Positions 39,497 to 49,262 of a stretch of 64,000 nt of DNA are shown piece after piece. The translations under genes and the position numbers were made by a program. Under the pieces are notes generated by a model. The model saw nothing but the letters and a program-made list of their open reading frames with translations, was not told the DNA's origin and did not search any database. Source of the stretch: Maricaulis salignorans (GTDB taxonomy: Bacteria; Pseudomonadota; Alphaproteobacteria; Caulobacterales; Maricaulaceae); the NCBI RefSeq assembly GCF_900103475.1, contig NZ_FNHG01000017.1, forward strand, positions 1-64,000, given 5' to 3'. Position 1 is the stretch's first letter. Every line of letters begins with the position of its first letter.

Positions 39497-40318
39497 ATGA
39501 TGAGTGAGAACCAATTCCCCACCGGGACTCTGATGAAGGGCAAGCGGGGCCTGATCATGGGCGTCGCCAACAAGAATTCGATCGCCTGGGGCATCGCCCA
39601 GCAACTCGCCGCCCAGGGCGCTGAAATTGCCTTCTCCTATCAGGGGCAGGAACTGGAACGCCGCGTGCGTCCGCTGGTCGAAAGCCTTGGCGGCGAACCT
39701 TTCATGGTCGCTGCCGACGTCACCGACGAAGCCTCGATGGATGCCTGTTTCAAGGCGCTCGAGGACAAGTGGGGCACGATCGATTTCCTGGTCCATGCCA
39801 TTGCCTTTGCCGGCAAGGACGAGCTGGTCGGCTCCTTCACCGAGAACACCACCCGCGAGGGCTGGCGCCGGGCGATGGAAATCTCCGCCTTCTCCTTTGT
39901 CGATGCAGGCAAGCGCGCCTCGCACATTATGCCCAATGGCGGCGCCATGGTGACGCTGACCTATCTCGGCTCGGAACGTGTCGTGCCGTCCTATAATGTC
40001 ATGGGCGTCGCCAAGGCGGCCCTGGAAGCCTCGATGCGCTATATGGCGCGCGATCTCGGCCCTGCGGGCATCCGCGTCAATGCGCTCTCGGCCGGACCGA
40101 TGCGCACCCTCGCCATGGCCGGGATTTCCGGCGGCAAGGCGCTGATGCGCACCGGCCGCGAATGGTCGATGATGAAGGAAGACACCAGGATGGAAGGCGT
40201 CGCCGGCGCCGCCCTCTATCTGCTCAGCGATCTCGGCCTGTCCTGCACCGCCGAAACACTCCACGTCGATGCCGGCTTCCACGCTGTGGGCGTGCCGAGC
40301 ATGGAAGGGGATGACTAA
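39497..40318 (+). CDS. fabI: Enoyl-ACP reductase (NADH), FabI
   Basis: This 273-residue short-chain dehydrogenase reduces enoyl-ACP, the last step of each fatty acid elongation cycle, and is the triclosan target. Motifs are GLIMGVANKNSIAWGIAQQL (atypical nucleotide loop of FabI), HAIAFAGKDELVG, the catalytic Tyr-x6-Lys (SYNVMGVAKAAL) and GPMRTLAMAGI. Two ATG codons in a row make the start 39497 or 39500, preceded by GCGAGGAG. Its stop codon overlaps the next gene's ATG (TAATG), an unusual tie to a restriction endonuclease gene. Confidence 0.96.
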   Translation: MMSENQFPTGTLMKGKRGLIMGVANKNSIAWGIAQQLAAQGAEIAFSYQGQELERRVRPLVESLGGEPFMVAADVTDEASMDACFKALEDKWGTIDFLVHAIAFAGKDELVGSFTENTTREGWRRAMEISAFSFVDAGKRASHIMPNGGAMVTLTYLGSERVVPSYNVMGVAKAALEASMRYMARDLGPAGIRVNALSAGPMRTLAMAGISGGKALMRTGREWSMMKEDTRMEGVAGAALYLLSDLGLSCTAETLHVDAGFHAVGVPSMEGDD

Positions 40319-41094
40319 TGCTCGATAGGCTCCGCGAGATTGGATTCGATGTCGGGTGCTATCACCACGCCGACGCCCTCCTGAGCGGCGCCTTTCCCGG
40401 TGCAATGGAAGAAATTGAAGACACACTCGCGGCCTTTAAGCTTCCGATGTCGTCGCTCATCGGAAGTGGCGGTGGCGAGTCCGAGGGCACGCAGCGGCTG
40501 CGACGTGAGCTCAGCGGGCGCGGCTGGGTTAAGCGGACGATACAGGTCGAGAAGACAGTTGTTACGTTCGAAGGCACCGCAGGAAAGAAAAGCTACACGG
40601 AGCTGGGTCGAGCGACGGTAGCGTCACTTTCGCACGAAATTGACCACGTAAAGAGCTTTGAGGCAGGAACTATCTTACTCGAGATTGAATGGAACAATAA
40701 GGATCCGTTTTTTGATCGAGATCTGGAGAACTTCAAGCGCCTTCATGCTGACGGGGCAGCGAATATAGGGATACTCATTACTCGCGGCCAATCATTTGAG
40801 GACAATATTACGGCGTTCGTGAAGCGCTACGCTGAGAATCATGAACTCAATTCTCTCGATGCCCTGACGGCCCACGGATTGGAACCAACGCGGCGGCAAC
40901 AGAACGATATCGATCGAGCTGTCGTCCGAGCTGGTGGCTTTGCTGCCGGTTGGGCCGCCGCATTTGTTTCAGACAAATATGCCAGCTCAACAACGAATTG
41001 GGCGAAGCTTGAAGATAGAATGCGGCGCGGGGTGGGTAATCCCTGCCCATTGGTCGCGATTGGAATCCCAAGCAGCGTCATTGTCGAGGACTAG
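40318..41094 (+). CDS. Type II restriction endonuclease, BglII/BstYI-like family
   Basis: This 258-residue protein resembles the BglII/BstYI family of type II restriction enzymes, which cut at AGATCT or related sites. The core is HEIDHVKSFEAGTILLEIEW followed by NNKDPFFDRDLENFKRL, giving a PD-(D/E)xK-type site with Asp109, Glu122 and Glu124, and then GILITRGQSFED. The true cut site cannot be read. Its ATG shares a base with the fabI stop (TAATG), so it may be translated with the fab operon. The base composition is clearly more AT-rich than its neighbours, and it converges with a methyltransferase gene with no spacer: the signs of an acquired restriction-modification cassette. Confidence 0.82.
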   Translation: MLDRLREIGFDVGCYHHADALLSGAFPGAMEEIEDTLAAFKLPMSSLIGSGGGESEGTQRLRRELSGRGWVKRTIQVEKTVVTFEGTAGKKSYTELGRATVASLSHEIDHVKSFEAGTILLEIEWNNKDPFFDRDLENFKRLHADGAANIGILITRGQSFEDNITAFVKRYAENHELNSLDALTAHGLEPTRRQQNDIDRAVVRAGGFAAGWAAAFVSDKYASSTTNWAKLEDRMRRGVGNPCPLVAIGIPSSVIVED

Positions 41095-41724
41095 TTACTC
41101 TGCCGCATCTGCCCGGGAATTGTAGGCATAGGTATTCCAAGTCGGCTCATAGGCCTCGGTGGCCTCATTACCCCAACAAGTCCAGTTGGGTCTCGTGCCT
41201 CGAGAAAACATCTCCAAATAAGGCCCCCGACTGCAAGATTCAATCAAAGGGTATTGCTCATCTGGCTTTCGAGAGTGTTCGCGCTTCCGAGTCGCAATGA
41301 AATTCACCTGGCTGCGGCCAGGAGCAAGCGTTCGGGCATTTTTTCCCCGAATTCCAAACAGCAAAAGCTCGGTCACATTTCTAAAATAGAACCCCACACC
41401 GCGGCCATCAGGGCCACCATCTTTGCGGATTTTCTCCCAAACAATATTAGATTTATATTCAAAGCCCCACTCCTTCATCACCCGAAGGCCATCGGGCAAC
41501 AACGCATTAGGTACCCAAAGGTACAAATGAGCAGGATCCGCCGCAACTTCAGAAACGGGCATCGCGCAAATATCATCCAGGTGCATCGTCGAATAGCGTG
41601 CAAGGCGCTTATGCTCAGGAGCAATTTTGCCCGTTCGGTTTGCGAACTGCCATGGCGGGTCGGCCAAGATCGTTCCGAACTTCTGCCCGTTGAGCGGTTT
41701 CAGTATGTTTGTGTTCGCGTCCAT
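41095..41724 (-). CDS. MT-A70 family DNA N6-adenine methyltransferase
   Basis: This 209-residue methyltransferase has the catalytic DPPW motif at residues 22-25 (ILADPPWQFANRTGK), SAM-fold strands (LYLWVPNALLPDGLRVMKEW) and the end motif YLEMFSRGTRPNWTCWGNE. The MT-A70 family makes N6-methyladenine; members such as M.MunI protect DNA from a partner endonuclease. It lies tail to tail with the BglII-like gene, with their stop codons adjacent, so I infer that it protects the same site. The region is AT-richer than the chromosome. It has its own upstream region (41725-41880), so it is not driven by the fab operon. Confidence 0.9.
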   Translation of the reverse strand: MDANTNILKPLNGQKFGTILADPPWQFANRTGKIAPEHKRLARYSTMHLDDICAMPVSEVAADPAHLYLWVPNALLPDGLRVMKEWGFEYKSNIVWEKIRKDGGPDGRGVGFYFRNVTELLLFGIRGKNARTLAPGRSQVNFIATRKREHSRKPDEQYPLIESCSRGPYLEMFSRGTRPNWTCWGNEATEAYEPTWNTYAYNSRADAAE

Positions 41725-41886
41725 GGCGTCATTAGATCTCGTTTTGTTCTGTTTGGCTAGCGCTATTTCCCTAATGATGAATCACGATTCGTTCCATAAC
41801 TCTCACCTTGTTGTCGGATATGCGCTTTCTATGGCTGTAGACAGTCTCCTTCGAAGCGCTCCAACCCAGTAACCCGCAGCAAAAAA
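41725..41886 (-). promoter_or_regulatory. Upstream region of the methyltransferase gene
   Basis: This AT-rich stretch runs from the methyltransferase start to the S9 peptidase terminator and should hold the methyltransferase promoter. An AGATCT (the BglII site) occurs at 41734-41739, 10 bases upstream of the start codon. AGATCT is not rare elsewhere in the window, so this is only suggestive of site-dependent control. Confidence 0.4.
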
Positions 41887-41910
41887 CCCCACCAGATCAC
41901 TCTGGTGGGG
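41887..41910 (-). terminator. Rho-independent terminator of the S9 peptidase gene
   Basis: A perfect 10-bp stem (CCCCACCAGA / TCTGGTGGGG) with a TCAC loop is followed on the minus strand by TTTTTT. It lies 30 bases downstream of the peptidase stop and marks the right edge of the restriction-modification cassette. Confidence 0.88.
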
Positions 41911-41939
41911 CTTCTCATTTAGTTCGGGTGAGGGAATCT

Positions 41940-44399
41940 TCACTCCATCGGATCGCTCTCATCCTCCGCGTCATCCTCGCCGCGCGGATCCTCAACCGGC
42001 TTCACCCAGCGGTCGAGCCAGTCAATGCTCTCGGCGAGGACGTGGAGCACGCTCTCACGGCCTCGATAGCCATGGCTTTCATAGGGCAGCATGACCAGGC
42101 GCGCCGTGCCGCCATTACCCTTGACCGCGGCAAACATACGCTCGGACTGGATCGGGAATGTCCCGGAATTATTGTCGAGCGCGCCATGGATCATCAGAAG
42201 GGGCTCATTGATGTCATCAGCATGCATGAAGGGGCTGAGCTCGAAATAGACCTCCGGAGCGGCCCAGAAGGTGCGCCGCTCGGACTGGAAGCCAAACGGC
42301 GTCAGGGTCCGGTTATAGGCGCCGGAGCGGGCAATACCGGCGCGGAAGCGGTCACTGGCCGCCAGCAGATGCGCCGTCATGAAGGCGCCATAGCTGTGAC
42401 CGGCAATGGCGACGCGTTCACCATCGCCAAAGCCGAGCGCGACGGTTTCATCAATGGCGGCATCGGCGGACATGACCAATTGCTCGATGAAGGTGTCATT
42501 GACGGTCTCGGGATCATCCCCGATCACCGGCATGGTGGCATTCTCGAGCAGAGCATAGCCCTGGGTGACGAGGAAGCGCGGGCTGGTGCCTGAAATCCGG
42601 GTGAACTCCCAGGGCGAGCCGCGCACCTGTCCCGCCGTGGCGGCATCGTTGTATTCACGCGGATAGGCCCAGACCAGAACCGGCAGGCTGTCACCCTCCA
42701 CGTAATCGGCCGGCAGGTAGAGCGTCGCCGAAAGCGAGACACCATCGGCCCGTTCATAGGTGATCATCCGGCGTGAAATCGCATTGAGTTGCGGGTGTGG
42801 GCTGACGAATTGCGTCAGGGCCACTTCGCCATCGCCGGAATGCAGGTAGAGATTGGCCGGCGTGACCGGATCCTCGCGTGAGGTCAGGAATGAGGAGGCG
42901 TTCGGTGCGACCAGGCTGATGACGCGTTCATAGACCTCACCGCTATTGCGCCAGATTTCTTCGGCCTCAAATGTTTCGAAACTGACGCGGCGCAGGAAGG
43001 GCCGATTGCCCTCGGGCGTCGCCCCGTCACCGGCGAAATACATGAACCCATCCTCTACGCCGATCACGCTCTGGCCGTACTGATTGCGTACGGTGAGCGG
43101 GTCACCGGGATCGGCATAGCTGTCCTGGTTATTGCGTTCCTCGACCAGGCGGGGTTCGGTATCGGGATTGGCGAAATCCACCAGCCAGCGACGGATCTCC
43201 CGCGTGTCGCGATCATACTCAACCGCAAAGCCGGTTTCGCCGATATTGGTGAACTGGGTTCCGAAATACCGATCTTCGGTGCGCAGAATTTCCCGCGGCT
43301 CACCATCGAATGGGGCTTCCAGGGCCCAGACGCTGTCGCGCTGATCGATCTCCACGCGTGGATCGCCACCATCGAGCGCTTCGGTCCAGACCAGGCGGGC
43401 CGGATGCGAGGCCTGCCAGCCAATATTGCGGCGACCGGTGATCACGCCGCCAATGGGCACGGAATCAGCGATGGGTTGCTGGGCGATTTCGGCGACGACG
43501 CGGCCCCGCAAATCAAGCACCTGGCTCTGATCGGCGAGGCGATACCAGGGCTGCAGGAATGAGAAGGGCCGGCGGATCGATTCGGCGAGGATATATTCGC
43601 CGCCGGGGGCCGGGCTGGCGCTGTAATAGAGGCCCGGCTCACCGACCCGGCGCTGATTGCGGCCGTCAGCACCGATCAGGACGAGCTGGCTGCTTGCCAA
43701 CCAGGCGAAGAGATCCGCATCATCGCTATCGCGCAGCAGATCCTGATAGGTCCGCACAGGGGATTCCTGTCCACTGGCCTCCTGGATAACCGGCCCGTCG
43801 GGCACACGTGAACGCACAGGCCGTGGACCGCGCTGCGGTGAAACCAGGCTGACCAGCAGGGTTTCGCCATCAGGCATCCAGCTCAACGGCGAAAAGACCG
43901 CATTGACGCCGGATCCGATGATCTGACGCGCCCGCGCCCGGGCGACATCAACAACCCAGACACTCAGTTGGTCACCACGGGTAACAACCATGGCGATCTT
44001 CGACCCGTCATGGGACCAGCTGACATTTGAAATCCCGACATTCTCGGGCAGGACCACAGGCCTTTCCTCGCCCGTTGCGATATCCAGCAGGCTCAAGCCC
44101 ACGACACTCCGCGGTCCGTGACGGCCATTGGTTTCAGCGTCGAGCCGCAACCCGGCCAGCCGCTCCATCGGCCGGGCCAGTTCGGAAACCGGGGGCAGGC
44201 TCTCGCGCTGCAACAGGGCAATCGTGTCGCGCGCCGGAGAGGCCGAGGTCCAGGGGGTGGGCTGGGCGTCGACGATGTCGACAATTTCCTGCGGCGGCAG
44301 CCGGTAGGGTTCCTGGGCCTGGGCGATAGCGCCCAGCCCTGCCAACACCACAGCCGCCGCGCAGGCGCCCGTCTTCCACCACTCCTGGATTGCCGTCAT
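41940..44399 (-). CDS. Secreted S9 (prolyl oligopeptidase) family peptidase
   Basis: This 819-residue serine peptidase has a signal peptide (hydrophobic residues 11-28, ending AIAQAQE), a beta-propeller N-terminal part with repeated WD-like blades (for example VSWSHDGSKIAMVV), and a C-terminal alpha/beta-hydrolase domain. The triad is readable: Ser669 in IAGHSYGAFMTAH, Asp742 in HGALDNNSGTFP and His776 in PYESHGYRGRES. The family includes acylaminoacyl peptidases and dipeptidyl peptidases; exact specificity is not decided. It is monocistronic with a strong terminator. Confidence 0.93.
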   Translation of the reverse strand: MTAIQEWWKTGACAAAVVLAGLGAIAQAQEPYRLPPQEIVDIVDAQPTPWTSASPARDTIALLQRESLPPVSELARPMERLAGLRLDAETNGRHGPRSVVGLSLLDIATGEERPVVLPENVGISNVSWSHDGSKIAMVVTRGDQLSVWVVDVARARARQIIGSGVNAVFSPLSWMPDGETLLVSLVSPQRGPRPVRSRVPDGPVIQEASGQESPVRTYQDLLRDSDDADLFAWLASSQLVLIGADGRNQRRVGEPGLYYSASPAPGGEYILAESIRRPFSFLQPWYRLADQSQVLDLRGRVVAEIAQQPIADSVPIGGVITGRRNIGWQASHPARLVWTEALDGGDPRVEIDQRDSVWALEAPFDGEPREILRTEDRYFGTQFTNIGETGFAVEYDRDTREIRRWLVDFANPDTEPRLVEERNNQDSYADPGDPLTVRNQYGQSVIGVEDGFMYFAGDGATPEGNRPFLRRVSFETFEAEEIWRNSGEVYERVISLVAPNASSFLTSREDPVTPANLYLHSGDGEVALTQFVSPHPQLNAISRRMITYERADGVSLSATLYLPADYVEGDSLPVLVWAYPREYNDAATAGQVRGSPWEFTRISGTSPRFLVTQGYALLENATMPVIGDDPETVNDTFIEQLVMSADAAIDETVALGFGDGERVAIAGHSYGAFMTAHLLAASDRFRAGIARSGAYNRTLTPFGFQSERRTFWAAPEVYFELSPFMHADDINEPLLMIHGALDNNSGTFPIQSERMFAAVKGNGGTARLVMLPYESHGYRGRESVLHVLAESIDWLDRWVKPVEDPRGEDDAEDESDPME

Positions 44400-44507
44400 T
44401 GATCACTTCCCTCCGCTCCCGGGGCGCGAATGCGTCCGTAGATTCTTCCCGTCAACCTAGTTGAGATGAAGGTCTGCGAGTCTGACATTTTGGTAAGGTG
44501 GCGCCAA

Positions 44508-45725
44508 CTAGATCGTGGAACTCACGGCGCGACCGCTCTTGGACGATCCCCTCCATTTCAGACCCATGACGGGCCTCAGCAAGGGTACGCGCTTCACCAC
44601 TTCATAGCCCAGCACACACCCGAACACGGTCATTGCGACAAGCAGGCCAAACTCGGTCCACACATCCAGTCCCATCCCGCTGAGCCAGAATCCGCCGACC
44701 ACAGTGATCGTCTGGTGCAGGATGTAATAGGGGAAAACGGCTTCGCTGAGATAGCGCCGGGCGGCATTGTCATGATTGAGGAAACGGCGGGCGAGGCCCA
44801 GCAGCGTCAGGATAATCGCCCAGGCATAGATGATGCGATCAATACGCGCGGTCCAGACAAGTGGCAGATTGTCTTCAATCGCCGGCCAGGTGGAATAGGC
44901 CGTGTAGAGAAAGGCAAAGGAGGCCAGCGTCAGGGCGCCGACCCAGGGCAGGGCGCGGTCGACTGCCCGCCACAGGGTCCCATTCTTGGCGAACATATAG
45001 CCGTAGAGCAGGATCGTCAGGCTGCCGGCATGATTGGCCCAGTCGCTGGTCAGGTCATGCGTGGTGGGAAACTGCATCGTCAGCGTAAAGCGGATCAGCA
45101 GGAAGGGCAGAACCGGCAGCGCCACCATCAGCAGAGGTCCGACAAGCGGCCGCGCGAACAGGGCGCCCAGCGCCGCGAGGGCCCGGCTGTCGGCGATGGC
45201 ACGCAGGGCAGGCACGAGCGGGGCCAGAAGCATGCAATAAACGAACAGATAGACGACATACCAAAGGTGATTCCAGGTCGGCGTATGCTCCGACCAGGGT
45301 CCGTCCCACTCGAAGGCATAGCTCTGATAGAAGGTCCAGAAATCCGGCCCGATTTCACCGCCGCGTTGCAGCTCGACCCATAATTGGGGCGGCACGATCA
45401 CATACATGCCGAAAACGATAACCGGGAAGAGGCGGAAAAACCGGTCGCGGGCGAAACGACCGGCGCCAAGCTTGTCGGACAGGAAGCGGATCGCAACGCC
45501 TGAAATGAAGAAGAGCATGGGCAGGCGCCAGGGGCTGGACAGCCACATCAGCGGCTCCATCGCACCATTCATATGCCCGCTCTTGGCGTGCCAGTCCTCC
45601 GTGTTGAAGAACATGCCAATATGATAAAAAATCAACAGTCCGAAGACGATGATCCTGAGCCAGTCGAGATCATAGCGACGGGTGTTGGTGGCTGTCTCGG
45701 ACGGGGTGGCGGCTGGGTGTGACAT
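44508..45725 (-). CDS. Acyltransferase family membrane protein (OpgC-like)
   Basis: This 405-residue integral membrane protein belongs to the acyltransferase-3 superfamily, nearest in style to OpgC/MdoC-type glucan modification proteins. The family's N-terminal RYDLDWLRIIVFGLLIFYHI with the conserved His, and PMLFFISGVAIRFL followed by RDRFFRLFPVIVFG, are present; about ten helices follow. It would transfer an acyl group (often succinyl or acetyl) to a surface carbohydrate; the target is unknown. It is separated by about 180 bases from the divergent LytTR regulator gene. Confidence 0.88.
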   Translation of the reverse strand: MSHPAATPSETATNTRRYDLDWLRIIVFGLLIFYHIGMFFNTEDWHAKSGHMNGAMEPLMWLSSPWRLPMLFFISGVAIRFLSDKLGAGRFARDRFFRLFPVIVFGMYVIVPPQLWVELQRGGEIGPDFWTFYQSYAFEWDGPWSEHTPTWNHLWYVVYLFVYCMLLAPLVPALRAIADSRALAALGALFARPLVGPLLMVALPVLPFLLIRFTLTMQFPTTHDLTSDWANHAGSLTILLYGYMFAKNGTLWRAVDRALPWVGALTLASFAFLYTAYSTWPAIEDNLPLVWTARIDRIIYAWAIILTLLGLARRFLNHDNAARRYLSEAVFPYYILHQTITVVGGFWLSGMGLDVWTEFGLLVAMTVFGCVLGYEVVKRVPLLRPVMGLKWRGSSKSGRAVSSTI

Positions 45726-45906
45726 GCGGGATCTCCAATAACATTGCCCCCATCCATCACATCACCAGCCAGGACCGCCAGCCCGCCGGGATCATGACCG
45801 GCTCGACGGGACCAAATACTGGCGTGCGGGGACGGGCGGCGGAAATCCGGGGCGAAACGCGCAGTGCCCGGCTTGCCACAGCGCCCGTCAATGGCATGAT
45901 CGCGCG

Positions 45907-46758
45907 ATGACCACGCTGGACTTTCAGAACGAGCAAGCGGCCGAGCGGCGCGCAGGGCTCCATGCCCTGCTCGCCTATAGCGTCATGACGCTCGCATTCT
46001 GGGCCGTCAACGCGACCTCGATCATCATGGAGGCCGCCCGCGAGGGCGTGGCCTTCAATGCGTGGGAGGCCTGGTTTATCGAGGGCACGAGCGCAGCCTA
46101 TCTCCTGATCCTGTGCTGGACAGCGGTGCGCCCGCTGGAGCGCCGCTTTCCCGTTGGTGCCACTCGCTGGACCCGGTGGTTGCCGGCCCATATCGGCGGT
46201 CTCCTGGTGTTCTCAGCGCTTCATGTCGGGGCCATGGGCCTCACACGCGAGGCGCTCTTCCCCATCCTGTTCAATCATAGCTACCAATTCTTCGAAGACC
46301 CGCTCTGGCAGACCTTCATCTATGAACTGCGCAAGGATGCGCTGAGCTATGCCTCGGTCGTGCTGATCCTGACGGGCTTCCGAACCATTCAATGGCACCG
46401 GCTTGAGGCCGCCGCCGCGCGGACCGAGGCGCGCACCCATCATCGGGTCAATCTCAAATGCGGCGGCCGGGTCATGCATCTCGCCGCGTCGGAATTCAGC
46501 TCCGCCAAGGCGGCCGGCAATTATGTCGAGGCCCGCTTTGGCGAGCGCGAATACCTCGCGCGCATGACGCTGAGCGAGCTGGACAATCTGCTGCGCGATG
46601 CGGCGGTGGATGCCGTGCGCGTGCACCGTTCCTGGCTGGTCAATCGCGACATGATCACCGAGACCGTGCCGACCGGCGAAGGCGATGTCACCCTCACCTT
46701 GAGCAATGGCGAGACTATCCCCGGCAGCCGCCGTTATCGCGACCGGCTGGCGGCATAG
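45907..46758 (+). CDS. Membrane-bound LytTR-family transcriptional regulator
   Basis: This 283-residue protein has about four membrane helices (near residues 20-40, 57-75, 92-112 and 140-158) followed by a LytTR DNA-binding domain at about 180-280: HRVNLKCGGRVMHLAASEFS, AGNYVEARFGEREYLARMTL, the RVHRSWLVNRDMI motif and ETIPGSRRYRDRL. The same layout occurs in many alphaproteobacterial one-component regulators that sense a membrane signal. It diverges from the acyltransferase gene, so the two may be functionally linked, but that is inference. Confidence 0.9.
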   Translation: MTTLDFQNEQAAERRAGLHALLAYSVMTLAFWAVNATSIIMEAAREGVAFNAWEAWFIEGTSAAYLLILCWTAVRPLERRFPVGATRWTRWLPAHIGGLLVFSALHVGAMGLTREALFPILFNHSYQFFEDPLWQTFIYELRKDALSYASVVLILTGFRTIQWHRLEAAAARTEARTHHRVNLKCGGRVMHLAASEFSSAKAAGNYVEARFGEREYLARMTLSELDNLLRDAAVDAVRVHRSWLVNRDMITETVPTGEGDVTLTLSNGETIPGSRRYRDRLAA

Positions 46759-46763
46759 AAAAA

Positions 46764-46785
46764 CCCGCCGGATTGCTCCGGCGGG
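46764..46785 (-). terminator. Bidirectional terminator between the LytTR gene and pnp
   Basis: A perfect 9-bp stem (CCCGCCGGA / TCCGGCGGG) with a TTGC loop lies between the convergent LytTR and pnp genes. On the minus strand it is followed by TTTTTC, so it chiefly ends the pnp transcript. Confidence 0.82.
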
Positions 46786-46824
46786 ATCTTCATTCAGCAC
46801 TTGATCGTCATGAATGCGAGTGGC

Positions 46825-48954
46825 TTACGCCTGCTCGGCATCCTTGGCGATGTCGAGGCCGGTTTCCTGGTCGACGACTTTCATCGACAGGCGAACCTTG
46901 CCACGATCGTCAAAGCCCAGGAGCTTGACGTAGACTTCATCGCCTTCCTTCAGCAGGTCGGACGGATGGTTCACACGCTCGGCACGAAGCTGAGACACGT
47001 GGACCAGGCCGTCTTTCGGGCCGAAGAAGTTCACGAAGGCACCGAAATCCATGACCTTGACGACTTTGCCCTTATAGATCTTGCCTTCTTCAGGCTCGGC
47101 GGTGAGGCCGATGATCCAGTCGAGCGCAGCCTTGATCGAAGCCGCATCCGAAGACGAGACCTTGATCACGCCTTCATCATTGACGTCGACCTTGGCGCCG
47201 GTTTTTTCGACGATCTCACGGATCACCTTGCCGCCGGTTCCGATAACGTCACGGATCTTGTCGGTCGGAATGGTGATGGTTTCGATGCGCGGCGCAAATT
47301 CGCCGAGCTCGGACCGCGAGGTGTCGAGTGCCTTGGCCATTTCGTCGAGAATGTGCAGACGGCCACCCTTCGCCTGGGCGAGGGCTGTGTGCATGATCTT
47401 CTCGTCGATACCGGCGATCTTGATGTCCATCTGAAGCGAAGTGATGCCTTCAGACGTACCGGCAACCTTGAAGTCCATGTCACCGAGGTGATCTTCATCA
47501 CCCAGGATGTCGGACAGCACGGCAATGCCTTCTGGATCCTTGATCAGGCCCATGGCGATACCCGAAACCGGGCGCGTCAGCGGCACGCCGGCATCCATCA
47601 TGGCCAGGGATGCACCGCAAACGGTCGCCATGGAGGACGAACCATTGGACTCGGTGATCTCGGACACGAGACGGATCGTGTAAGGGAAATCGACATGTGA
47701 TGGCAAAACCGCACGAACAGCGCGCCAGGCAAGCTTGCCATGACCGATTTCGCGACGGCCTGGAGCCAGGCGGAAAGAGGTTTCACCGACCGAGTAAGGC
47801 GGGAAATTATAATGGAGCATGAAGCGCTCCTTATAGGTTCCTGTCAGATCGTCGACGAATTGCTCGTCTTCGCCGGTGCCGAGTGTGGCAACGACGAGAG
47901 CCTGGGTTTCACCGCGGGTGAACACGGCCGAACCATGGGTGCGGGGCAGAACGCCGGCCTCGGACACAATCGGACGAACCGTGTCGAGGGCGCGGCCATC
48001 GATACGCTTGCCGGTCTTGATGATGCCGCCACGCACGATGGAGGCTTCAACGGCCTTCATCACGTCCTTGAGCACCGTGCCGGGCAGACCGTCAGGGTTT
48101 TCTTCGGAACGGGCCAGAGCTGAGACAGCTTTTGCCTTGGCAACGCCAACGGCCGCATAACGCGCGGTCTTGTCGACATTGGTGTAGGCGGCAGCCAGTT
48201 CGTCGCCAATCAGGTCACGAACCTGGGTTTCAACGGCGGAATGATCTTCCGGCTCGTAATCCCAAGGTTCTTTGGCGGCTTTTTCAGCCAGACGGATGAT
48301 CGCATCGATCACCGGCTGGAAAGCAGCATGGCCGGCCATGACAGCGCCAAGCATGACTTCCTCGGAAAGCTCCTTGGCTTCCGATTCAACCATCATGACG
48401 GCATCGCCGGTGCCCGCGACGACAAGGTCGAGCGCGCTGTCGACCATGTCATAGACAGGCGGATTGATGACGTATTCGCCATCAAAATAACCAACGCGAG
48501 CCGCGCCGATCGGACCCATGAAAGGCAGACCCGACAGGACCAGGGCGGCGGAAGCGCCGATCAGGCCGACAATGTCAGGATCGTTTTCCATGTCGTGCGA
48601 GAGCACGGTCAGCATCACCTGGACTTCGTTCTTGAAGCCTTTGGGGAAGAGCGGACGGATCGGACGGTCGATGAGGCGCGAGGTCAGCGTCTCTTTTTCC
48701 GATGGACGGCCTTCACGCTTGAAGAACCCACCCGGGATCTTGCCGGCGGCAAAGGTTTTTTCCTGGTAATTGACCGTGAGAGGGAAGAAGTCGGCCCCTT
48801 CCTTGACGGTCTTGACGCCAACGGCGGTGGCGAGAACAGTCGTCTCGCCATAGGTCACCATGACCGAACCGTTGGCTTGGCGGGCTACGCGCCCTGTTTC
48901 AAAAGTAAGAGGGCGGCCCTCCCACTCGATCGTTTCTTTTTGAATATCGAACAT
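46825..48954 (-). CDS. pnp: Polyribonucleotide nucleotidyltransferase (PNPase)
   Basis: This 709-residue phosphorolytic 3'-5' exoribonuclease degrades mRNA and joins the degradosome. Two RNase PH-like domains are present: the first starts [20 protein letters not shown] and contains [20 protein letters not shown]; the second contains [15 protein letters not shown] and [15 protein letters not shown]. The C-terminal KH segment is [20 protein letters not shown] and the S1 domain starts [20 protein letters not shown]. It follows rpsO by 29 bases in the classic order. Confidence 0.97.
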   Translation of the reverse strand: MFDIQKETIEWEGRPLTFETGRVARQANGSVMVTYGETTVLATAVGVKTVKEGADFFPLTVNYQEKTFAAGKIPGGFFKREGRPSEKETLTSRLIDRPIRPLFPKGFKNEVQVMLTVLSHDMENDPDIVGLIGASAALVLSGLPFMGPIGAARVGYFDGEYVINPPVYDMVDSALDLVVAGTGDAVMMVESEAKELSEEVMLGAVMAGHAAFQPVIDAIIRLAEKAAKEPWDYEPEDHSAVETQVRDLIGDELAAAYTNVDKTARYAAVGVAKAKAVSALARSEENPDGLPGTVLKDVMKAVEASIVRGGIIKTGKRIDGRALDTVRPIVSEAGVLPRTHGSAVFTRGETQALVVATLGTGEDEQFVDDLTGTYKERFMLHYNFPPYSVGETSFRLAPGRREIGHGKLAWRAVRAVLPSHVDFPYTIRLVSEITESNGSSSMATVCGASLAMMDAGVPLTRPVSGIAMGLIKDPEGIAVLSDILGDEDHLGDMDFKVAGTSEGITSLQMDIKIAGIDEKIMHTALAQAKGGRLHILDEMAKALDTSRSELGEFAPRIETITIPTDKIRDVIGTGGKVIREIVEKTGAKVDVNDEGVIKVSSSDAASIKAALDWIIGLTAEPEEGKIYKGKVVKVMDFGAFVNFFGPKDGLVHVSQLRAERVNHPSDLLKEGDEVYVKLLGFDDRGKVRLSMKVVDQETGLDIAKDAEQA

Positions 48955-48983
48955 ATCGTCTTTCGTACGGATGCGGTCGCGGA

Positions 48984-49253
48984 TCAGCGGCGCAGGCCAA
49001 GCTTCTCGATGATTGCCCGATAGCGGGCATCGTCTTTATTCTTCACGTAATCGAGAAGACGGCGGCGCTGGGAGACCATTTTCAGAAGGCCGCGACGCGA
49101 GTGGTTGTCCTTCTTATGGGTCTTGAAATGCTCTGTGAGGTTGGCGATCCGCTCAGTCAGGATGGCCACCTGGACCTCCGGTGAGCCGGTATCGGCAGTA
49201 CCACGGGAATGCTCTGTGATGAGCGCGGCTTTGCGCTCTTGCGTAATCGACAT
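48984..49253 (-). CDS. rpsO: 30S ribosomal protein S15
   Basis: This 89-residue protein is S15, which binds the central domain of 16S rRNA early in 30S assembly. The family sequence is clear: [16 protein letters not shown]-type text (here [20 protein letters not shown]), [20 protein letters not shown] and the end [12 protein letters not shown]. It starts 9 bases after the truB stop and is followed by pnp. In E. coli this gene autoregulates its mRNA; I see no defended pseudoknot here. Confidence 0.97.
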   Translation of the reverse strand: MSITQERKAALITEHSRGTADTGSPEVQVAILTERIANLTEHFKTHKKDNHSRRGLLKMVSQRRRLLDYVKNKDDARYRAIIEKLGLRR

Positions 49254-49262
49254 CGGGTTCTC

